Shown: one piece after another, positions 1 to 5,634 of the stretch
Layout: every line of letters begins with the position of its first letter
How positions within the stretch are numbered: the stretch's first letter is position 1
Assembly: GCA_964574605.1 (NCBI GenBank)
Contig: CAZNOK010000221.1
Coordinates: 1-8,546, forward strand
Length of the DNA stretch: 8,546 nucleotides
Source: CAIKAP01 sp964574605
Lineage (GTDB): Bacteria > Verrucomicrobiota > Verrucomicrobiia > Palsa-1439
Reading direction: 5' to 3'
The notes under the pieces: generated by a model
What the model saw: only the letters and a program-made list of their open reading frames with translations
Databases searched by the model: none
What the model was told of the DNA's origin: nothing
Position numbers and translations under genes: made by a program

Positions 1-2179
1 GGCCAGTGGCGGCGATGCGATTGGCGTCCACCTCCGGCAACTGACGCAAAATCTCCAGACACGCCAGCGCGCGGCGGATGTTTTCGGCGTGCGCGCCGCC
101 CAACTGTGAGACGTCGCGCATGGCGCCGGGCGTCCATTTTCTTTCGCCGGTCGTGGCGCCTTTATCGCCGAAGCGTTGCCGCAACGGAATGCCGGCGGCT
201 TCGAGTTCGCGCTTCGAGTGGGTGTAGTCGGTGGCGATGCAGACGCAACCCCACTGGACAAACTCCCGGCCTTTGTTCTGCATGGCGTTTTGCGCATCCA
301 CTCCGTGCGCGTGGCTGACAACCACGGCGGGGAACGGGCCTTTGCCTTCGGGTTTATACAGCAGCCCGCTCAATGGTTTGCCGTCGGCGAGGCACGTCCA
401 ATGTTCGCCGTCCAGCTTGAAGTTCTCGATCTTGGGCGCGGGCGATGCGGAGGCGGAGTCCGGTTTTGTTCCAAACACAGAACGGTAGTATTCCCAGTTT
501 GCCTCACCAAGGGCGTCGAGCAGCGCCATCGTGTCGTGTGCCACGCCCGGCGGCACGGTGAACGTGTGTGCGATGCCAAGCTCCTTGAGATGCTCGGAGA
601 ATTTGCGGTTGAGGTCCAACGTGATGTCCCGTCCTCCGGTCGCCATGCGGATGCAGGTGTTGCTCCGGATGGCAGCGGCGTTTTCCTCGGCCAGCGTCCA
701 CGGGTTCTGCGCTTTGAAGAACTGCAAGTCGCTTCCGAAAACGGTCTGCAAGACGCGCTCGCGAAGCGCGGGATCCGCGAGGGCAACCGGCCCTTTGAAT
801 TCCAAGTGAAATGGCCCACCCGCGAAAATCGAGACAGCGCCGAACAGATCATGATATTTGAACCCCAGCCGTGCCGCGCCGTAGCCGCCCATGCTGAAGC
901 CTTCGATGAGCCGTCCTTTGTGTGTTGCAATCGTGCGGAACGTGGCGTCAATGTGCGGCACGAGTTCCTTCACCACGACTGTCTCCATGGGCACCTTCCC
1001 GTCCTTGGAGTTGCACCACTGACTTTCCGCGAGGCCATTCGCAAAGACCACCAGCATCGGTGGCGTCTTGGCCGCACGAATGGCCGCGTCGAAGTGTGCC
1101 GCAAGCTTCGCTATTCCCGGCAATCCGCCGCCGGTGCCATGCAGCCAATACAACACGGGAAACCGGCGTCCCTTTTCGGCGTCGTAAACCTCCGGCGTGT
1201 AAATGTGGTAGCTGACCTTCGTCTTCGCTGCCGCGCTGTCGAACGTTCGGAATTCCACGCGCGGCACGCGGATGGCGCGCGTCACCCAGCCCAAATCGCT
1301 CGAAGGCGTTGATTCGTTGGCTCCGTTCTTCTCGACAGGCGGCGACTTCTCTTGCTCCTGCGGCGCAGTGGCTGCGAGCCGGATTGTGGCATGCCTGGCG
1401 AACCACTCGCGGATGAGAGGATAGACCTGAGTGGCCCGGTCCGCTGGCAACCCGTGGCCAACACCCTCGAACACATGCCGTTCGTTGGGCACATGGTTCT
1501 TGTCGAGGATGTCCTTGAATCGTTGTGAATCCTGTGGCGGCACCACGGTGTCGTTCGCGCCGTGCAAGACCAGAAACGGCGTGCGCACTTTCGCGGCCAC
1601 TTCGGTCGAGGGCGCCGCGAGAAATGTTTCCAGAACCACACCGCCGGCCGAGATAGTCGCCGCGGCGATTTTATCCGGCGCGGCCGCCGCGAGCGCAATC
1701 GTGACAAACGCGCCCATGCTGTGTCCGTAGGCGACAATGCGGCGCGCATCCACGTCCTGTTGTTGCCGCAGAATCTCCAGACACGCCAAGGCGCGGCGGA
1801 TGTTCTCCGGCTTGGCACCGGCTTGCGACTGGAACGGTGACGCGCCTGCAAGCGCTCGCCGTGCCTCGCCCGAGCGCATGTAATCGGTCGCGATGCAGAC
1901 GTAACCCCACTTCACATACTCCGGCCCGTTGACCTGCATGCAGTGTTCGGCGTTGTCGCCGTTGGGATGGCTGATGATGATGGCCGGGAACGGCCCCTTG
2001 CCGCTCGGCTTCAGAATGACACCGCTCAACGGTTTACCGTCGGCGAGGCACGTCCAATGTTCGCCATCCAGTTTGAAGTTTTCGATTTTGGGTGTGGGTC
2101 CGGATTCTGGCTCAGCGCGAACTGTGGCCAGCATCATGACGAGGACGGCAACTGGAAACAGAATCGTTATGCTTTTCAT
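1..2179 (-). CDS. Secreted triple alpha/beta-hydrolase esterase (DLH-like / esterase-D-like / DLH-like), 3' end outside window
   Basis: I translated this by hand from the ATG at 2179. It stays open for 726 codons to the window edge. Residues 1-22 form a Sec signal peptide (cleavage probably after VRA). Domain 1 (about 27-268) is a dienelactone-hydrolase/S9-like alpha/beta hydrolase with GHSMG (Ser154), an Asp in GANDTVVP (Asp210) and a His in GVGHGLP (His242), a complete triad. A Pro/Glu/Ser-rich linker (about 269-295) follows. Domain 2 (about 296-570) resembles esterase D/feruloyl esterases, with LYWLHGTGGG, GFSMGG (Ser429), Asp518 and His548 in GVAHDT. Domain 3 (from about 580) repeats domain 1, sharing KIENFKLDGEHWTCLADGKP, and is cut just before its nucleophile. 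The likely role is removing acetyl or aromatic acyl groups from a glycan outside the cytoplasm. Only a weak GAG-type ribosome site precedes the start. It is probably the distal gene of the sulfatase/glycosidase operon. Enzyme class is well supported; substrate is unknown. Confidence 0.9.
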   Translation of the reverse strand, partial: MKSITILFPVAVLVMMLATVRAEPESGPTPKIENFKLDGEHWTCLADGKPLSGVILKPSGKGPFPAIIISHPNGDNAEHCMQVNGPEYVKWGYVCIATDYMRSGEARRALAGASPFQSQAGAKPENIRRALACLEILRQQQDVDARRIVAYGHSMGAFVTIALAAAAPDKIAAATISAGGVVLETFLAAPSTEVAAKVRTPFLVLHGANDTVVPPQDSQRFKDILDKNHVPNERHVFEGVGHGLPADRATQVYPLIREWFARHATIRLAATAPQEQEKSPPVEKNGANESTPSSDLGWVTRAIRVPRVEFRTFDSAAAKTKVSYHIYTPEVYDAEKGRRFPVLYWLHGTGGGLPGIAKLAAHFDAAIRAAKTPPMLVVFANGLAESQWCNSKDGKVPMETVVVKELVPHIDATFRTIATHKGRLIEGFSMGGYGAARLGFKYHDLFGAVSIFAGGPFHLEFKGPVALADPALRERVLQTVFGSDLQFFKAQNPWTLAEENAAAIRSNTCIRMATGGRDITLDLNRKFSEHLKELGIAHTFTVPPGVAHDTMALLDALGEANWEYYRSVFGTKPDSASASPAPKIENFKLDGEHWTCLADGKPLSGLLYKPEGKGPFPAVVVSHAHGVDAQNAMQNKGREFVQWGCVCIATDYTHSKRELEAAGIPLRQRFGDKGATTGERKWTPGAMRDVSQLGGAHAENIRRALACLEILRQLPEVDANRIAATG
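366..440. repeat. Internal direct repeat, copy in domain 3 of the esterase gene
   Basis: Positions 366-440 align without gaps to 2022-2096, at roughly 88% identity by eye, with an unbroken 29-base match at 381-409 against 2037-2065. It encodes the start of domain 3 (KIENFKLDGEHWTC...). A second similar patch is about 50-88 against 1772-1811, encoding the ENIRRALACLEILRQ segment. The pair marks a duplication of one hydrolase domain inside the gene. Confidence 0.85.
2022..2096. repeat. Internal direct repeat, copy in domain 1 of the esterase gene
   Basis: This is the partner of 366-440, lying directly after the signal-peptide coding region. Most differences between the copies are at third codon positions, so both copies appear to be under protein-level selection. 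Confidence 0.85.
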
Positions 2180-2200
2180 TTTGATCTCGTGGGTCAAGGT

Positions 2201-2404
2201 TCAATGAAAGATGTACCAAACGAGCGTCTTTGTTTCGACCGCCTCATTGTCTGGAAACGGGTTGATCGCAAGCTCGGAGGCGCTGCTCCAGCCATGGCCT
2301 TCGCCGGGGATGAAGACAAGATTGGGATGCGTCGGTGTGGCGGCGAAAACCGGTGAACTCCTTATCAAGGTGACTAACACTGAGATTACTTTCAACAGTG
2401 TCAT
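2201..2404 (-). CDS. 67-residue exported peptide with a sulfatase-like N-terminus; probable gene remnant
   Basis: This short intact ORF begins with a plausible signal peptide (hydrophobic residues 4-14, SSPVFA cleavage region). HPNLVFIPGEGHGWSS follows, which resembles the first strand and metal-site region of sulfatases, where 'PN(I/L)(V/L)FI...' is normally followed by Asp residues; here the acidic pair is replaced by GEG. The remainder, ELAINPFPDNEAVETKTLVW, does not continue as a sulfatase. It loosely recalls the start of beta-sandwich domains in PVC secreted proteins (pattern NPxP...A...L.W). There is no CxPxR motif and no catalytic body, so sulfatase activity is not expected. Its ATG overlaps the stop of the preceding mini-protein by ATGA, and its TGA lies 21 bases before the esterase start, in the same reading frame as that gene. 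It may be a deletion remnant, a small exported peptide or a chance ORF. Function is not assigned. Confidence 0.4.
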   Translation of the reverse strand: MTLLKVISVLVTLIRSSPVFAATPTHPNLVFIPGEGHGWSSASELAINPFPDNEAVETKTLVWYIFH

Positions 2405-2673
2405 GGAGTCAGTTGCAGGCGGTAAAAGCGTTTTGGACTGTTGCGTGGTAAACTGCCGGTTTGAGTGCCGTCGTCGGACCAGTGGGTCGCGGCGTTGGTC
2501 GCGATGAAGGTCGTGCCGGCGTTGGTCCAGGTGCGGAGGTCGGGACTGAATTGAATTTGGTAGGCGACGCTGGGAAGGCTGGAATAGTTGAAATCGAATG
2601 CACCGGTATCAGCGTGCAGCGCTGCCAGCGGCGCGAGCAGCAGGGCGGTGAAGAGCATGAGGGTGTGTTTCAT
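2401..2673 (-). CDS. 90-residue exported mini-protein with a verrucomicrobial C-terminal-type beta module
   Basis: The product has a clear Sec signal peptide (MKHTLMLFTALLLAPLAAL, cleavage after LHA). A single module of about 68 residues follows, containing FDFNYSSLP, AYQIQFSPDLRTWTNAG, a Thr/Asn-rich strand and a terminal KRFYRLQ. I recognise this ending from the C-terminus of much larger secreted verrucomicrobial proteins, where it is a small beta-rich domain; here nothing lies between it and the signal peptide. I prefer the ATG at 2673, preceded by GGAACAGAG, because it gives a compact signal peptide. An upstream in-frame ATG at 2718 overlaps the sulfatase stop as ATGA and would add 15 residues. 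The stop overlaps the next ORF's ATG, again as ATGA. It could be a stand-alone surface or adaptor domain, or the residue of an internal deletion in a large exported protein. Function is unknown. Confidence 0.6.
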   Translation of the reverse strand: MKHTLMLFTALLLAPLAALHADTGAFDFNYSSLPSVAYQIQFSPDLRTWTNAGTTFIATNAATHWSDDGTQTGSLPRNSPKRFYRLQLTP

Positions 2674-2714
2674 CTCTGTTCCACAGTATTCGGTTATGGT
2701 TTTCGTTGATGCGC

Positions 2715-4136
2715 TCATTTCTTGGTCGGGCGCTTCTGCGCGATGCCGCTGGAGTCGCGCGGGGCATCGAGGAAAAAGCGCACGCTGCGAGCGAGCCGGG
2801 CGGCGGTCTCCGGTTGGGTGTTGAGCAGGTTGGTGGTCTCGGCGAGATCGGCTTCGAGGTCGAAAAGCTCCTGTGGTTCACCATTCCTGCAGAGAAGCTT
2901 CCATTTTCCCTCCATCGCCACCTCGGTGGCGTAAGGCTTTGGTTTCGGATAATGCCGCTGCAACCCGCGATACAAATCGAGTTGCCAGAACAACGGTTCG
3001 CGCGCGGTTGTGACGCCGCTTCCGGTCAGGCACGGAAGAAGATTGATGCCGTCCAGTGGCGCGTCCGCTGGCGGGCGCACACCCGCTGCCGCGTAAAACG
3101 TCGGCAGCAGATCCACGGTGTTTCCAACAGTGGTGGTGTTGCTTTCACCGGCGGGAATCTTTTTCGGCCAGGAAGCGATCATCGGCACGCGGATGCCGCC
3201 CTCGTGCAGGTCGGTCTTGCCGCCCTTGAGCGGGCCGATGTCGGACTCGTAGGCGCCGCCGTTGTCAGAGGTGAAGACAATCAGCGTATTGTCCCGAAGA
3301 CCCAACTGATCGAGCTTGGCGAGAAGCTGGCCGATCTTGGCGTCCATGTGCGCGACCATCGAGCGGAAGCAATGCTGATTCTCCGAGATGCCGGCAGCGG
3401 CAGAGCGACTCCAATAAGGTTCGGGCGTCGGCTCGTAGGGTGTGTGCGGCACCAGATGCCAGATATTGAGGAAGAACGGACGGCCTTGCTTATGAAACTC
3501 CTCCACCAAACGCACCGCCTCGTCGCCAATGATGTCGGTGAAATGAGCGCGATAGTACGGATCGCCCTCGGTGACGAACTTCTCGTTGCGCACCAGACAG
3601 GTGCCGCCGTCGCGGTAGAGCCGGCGTTTGCGGCCGAGTTCGCCCCGCAACGGCTGTTCCTCAATCTGGCAGAGGTAATGATCGAACCCGTGTTCGTGCG
3701 GTCCGGGAATCGTTGCGGCCCGGTTGCCGAAATGCTTCTGGTGCAGGCCGCCGAGGTGCCATTTGCCGACGTGTGCGGTGGCGTAGCCGGCTTGCTTCAA
3801 CAGTTTCGGGAGCGTCGCGATCCCGCGCGGCAGATGCGATTCATCGTCGTTGAAATGCTGGCGGATGTCGAACCGCAGCGGGTAGCGCCCGGCGAGGATG
3901 GACGCGCGTGTCGGCGTGCAGACAGCGGACGCCGCATAGAACTGCGTCAGCTTGACGCCGCCGGCCGCCAACGCATCCAAGTGCGGCGTCTGGACCGCCT
4001 TGCTCCCGAAACAGGAGAGGTCGGCATAGCCGAGGTCATCGGCGAGGATGAGTATGATGTTGGGCGGCTCCGTGGCCAAGCTTGAACCGCAGAGGAACGC
4101 GGAGAGGAGAATGATAAGGAAGACAGATGGGCGCAT
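2715..4136 (-). CDS. Secreted family S1 sulfatase (arylsulfatase A-like)
   Basis: This 473-residue protein hydrolyses sulfate esters, most likely on a polysaccharide, and acts in the periplasm or outside the cell. Residues 1-22 form a Sec signal peptide. The family hallmarks are in order: metal-binding Asp33-Asp34 in LADDLGY; Cys73 in VCTPTRASILAGRYP, the CxPxR site that becomes formylglycine; Lys125 and His127 in HVGKWHLGG; His231 in LVPHTPY; Asp291-Asn292 in FTSDNGG; and Lys307 before EGGIRVP. The C-terminal subdomain has the usual LFDLEADLAETTNL segment. Length is normal for the family and every key residue is present, so it should be active if a formylglycine-generating enzyme is supplied elsewhere; none is in this window. 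The ATG at 4136 has no Shine-Dalgarno sequence. It lies 39 bases after the neighbouring sulfatase and its stop overlaps a downstream in-frame ATG. The exact sulfated sugar cannot be read from the sequence. Confidence 0.96.
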   Translation of the reverse strand: MRPSVFLIILLSAFLCGSSLATEPPNIILILADDLGYADLSCFGSKAVQTPHLDALAAGGVKLTQFYAASAVCTPTRASILAGRYPLRFDIRQHFNDDESHLPRGIATLPKLLKQAGYATAHVGKWHLGGLHQKHFGNRAATIPGPHEHGFDHYLCQIEEQPLRGELGRKRRLYRDGGTCLVRNEKFVTEGDPYYRAHFTDIIGDEAVRLVEEFHKQGRPFFLNIWHLVPHTPYEPTPEPYWSRSAAAGISENQHCFRSMVAHMDAKIGQLLAKLDQLGLRDNTLIVFTSDNGGAYESDIGPLKGGKTDLHEGGIRVPMIASWPKKIPAGESNTTTVGNTVDLLPTFYAAAGVRPPADAPLDGINLLPCLTGSGVTTAREPLFWQLDLYRGLQRHYPKPKPYATEVAMEGKWKLLCRNGEPQELFDLEADLAETTNLLNTQPETAARLARSVRFFLDAPRDSSGIAQKRPTKK

Positions 4137-4175
4137 GGCTTCGTTATGGAGGTGATGGATTTGGCTGGGTTGCGC

Positions 4176-5615
4176 TCACTTGCCGGGTTGGCTTTTGGGC
4201 AGAGCGGGAGATGGGGCCTGATGCTCGCTGAGTTGTGAGGTCATATCGTCAAAGGTATTTTTGAGCCGCTGCACCACATCACTGTGCTGCGCGGCCACGT
4301 CGCGTTGTTCGCAGGGATCGTTCTCAAGATCGAAGAGCTGCATCGGCTTCCCGGTCTCGCCAGTGCGCAAGCCCGGGTGCTCGCTGGGCTGCGATTGCTC
4401 GAACGGCGCGAGGATCGTCACCCCGTCGGGTCCGCGTGGGTCGTTGTAACGTTCGCCGGGCTTCAGGTTCTTGCCCACGCCAGCCAAGCCCTCACCCGGC
4501 TTGAGCACATGCAGCTTCCAGCGTTCGTCGCGCACGGTGGCGAGTCGCGGCCCCAGATGGCCGAAGATGGCCTCGTGCGGACTCTTCGCGCCTGCGGTCA
4601 ACATCGGCAACAGATCGCGCCCGTCCAAAATCAGATCCCCGGGTGGCGCGAGGTTTGCAGCGGCGAGAGTGGTGCTGAACAAATCCATCATCACCGACAG
4701 TCCGTTGATGGTTCGCCCGGCGGGAATCCTCCCCGGCCAGCGGGCGATCATTGGCACACGGTAACCGCCTTCGTAACTGCTTCCCTTCATCCCGCGCAAC
4801 CCGCCGCAGCTCCCGCCGAACGTCGCGCCATTGTCGCTGGTGAACATCACGAGCGTGTTTTCGTCGAGCTCGAGTTCTTTCAGTTTCGCCAGCACTTGGC
4901 CGACGCTCCAATCCAGCTCGCTGACCGCGTCGCCGTAAAGCCCACTGCCGGATTTCTGGTAAAACTCTTCCGACACCGCGAGCGGTTTGTGCGGCATGGC
5001 GTGCGCGAGGAAGAGAAAGAACGACTGGCTCCGGTGCTTCTCGAGGAATGCCAGCGCGCGCCCGGTGTAACGCTTCGTGAGGTTTGCCTGGATCACCGGA
5101 TACTCCGCCTGCCGATCTCCTTCGAACAGCGCCACGGGACGCATATCGTTCGAGTAGGGGATGCCGAAATACTCCTCGAAGCCGCGATGCGTCGGCAGCC
5201 AGCGCGGCTCCGCATGACCGAGATGCCACTTGCCGAACATGCCCGTGCGGTAGCCGGCTTTCTTCAAGAGTTCCGGCAGCAGCACCTCCGACGCGGGCAG
5301 ATGCAATCGGTGCGCGATCTCACCGCCGTCGGGCGCCGGGTTGGCCGTCATCCCGCAGCGGAACGGATAGCGCCCGGTGAGCAGCGAGGCCCGGGTCGGC
5401 GCGCAGAACGAGGCGGGGCAGTTGAACTGCGTCAACCGCGCGCCCTCCGCCGCCATGCGGTCGAGGTGCGGCGTCTGGTAGTTGGTCTGCCCGTAGCAGC
5501 CGAGGCCGCCGTAGCCGAGGTCATCGGCGAGGATGAGTATGATGTTGGGTTTGTCCGCTGCTCCGAGATGCACCGCGGCAAACAGGCAGAAAATCCGAAT
5601 GAAAATGTGTTTCAT
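4176..5615 (-). CDS. Secreted family S1 sulfatase (arylsulfatase-like), second paralogue
   Basis: This is a 479-residue exported sulfatase with a Sec signal peptide (1-20, cleavage near LGAA). Asp31-Asp32 sit in LADDLGYGGLGCYG, Cys71 in FCAPTRASLLTGRYP (formylglycine site), Lys129 and His131 in FGKWHLGH, His209 in MPHKPL, Asp261-Asn262 in FTSDNGA, and Lys277 before YEGGYRVP. A C-terminal LFDLENDPCEQRDV segment precedes a helical tail. It shares fold and motifs with the sulfatase at 2715-4136 but differs through most of its length, notably in the FEEYFGIPYSNDM loop region and in a longer C-terminal insert rich in Gly/Pro (about 380-420). The two therefore probably act on different sulfate positions or sugars. 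It starts 19 bases after the stop of the Tat glycoside hydrolase-like gene and has no recognisable Shine-Dalgarno sequence, so it is probably co-transcribed and dependent on upstream translation or other initiation cues. Confidence 0.96.
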   Translation of the reverse strand: MKHIFIRIFCLFAAVHLGAADKPNIILILADDLGYGGLGCYGQTNYQTPHLDRMAAEGARLTQFNCPASFCAPTRASLLTGRYPFRCGMTANPAPDGGEIAHRLHLPASEVLLPELLKKAGYRTGMFGKWHLGHAEPRWLPTHRGFEEYFGIPYSNDMRPVALFEGDRQAEYPVIQANLTKRYTGRALAFLEKHRSQSFFLFLAHAMPHKPLAVSEEFYQKSGSGLYGDAVSELDWSVGQVLAKLKELELDENTLVMFTSDNGATFGGSCGGLRGMKGSSYEGGYRVPMIARWPGRIPAGRTINGLSVMMDLFSTTLAAANLAPPGDLILDGRDLLPMLTAGAKSPHEAIFGHLGPRLATVRDERWKLHVLKPGEGLAGVGKNLKPGERYNDPRGPDGVTILAPFEQSQPSEHPGLRTGETGKPMQLFDLENDPCEQRDVAAQHSDVVQRLKNTFDDMTSQLSEHQAPSPALPKSQPGK

Positions 5616-5634
5616 AAATTGTTGTATAAAAAGG

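Noticed and set aside
370..1851. Minus-strand ORFs at 370-951, 948-1406 and 1282-1851
   Set aside because: They are frame-shifted readings of the esterase. The true frame is open throughout and carries the catalytic motifs.
2180..2403. Stop-codon readthrough (TGA at 2203-2201) fusing the 67-residue ORF to the esterase
   Set aside because: The reading frames match, but the esterase has its own ATG and signal peptide, so a fused product would place a second signal peptide internally. No recoding element is visible.
4148..4156. GGAGGTGAT, a perfect Shine-Dalgarno sequence on the plus strand
   Set aside because: It is followed only by a TTG-initiated reading of about 25 codons that overlaps the end of the sulfatase gene in antisense. 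No protein feature supports it.
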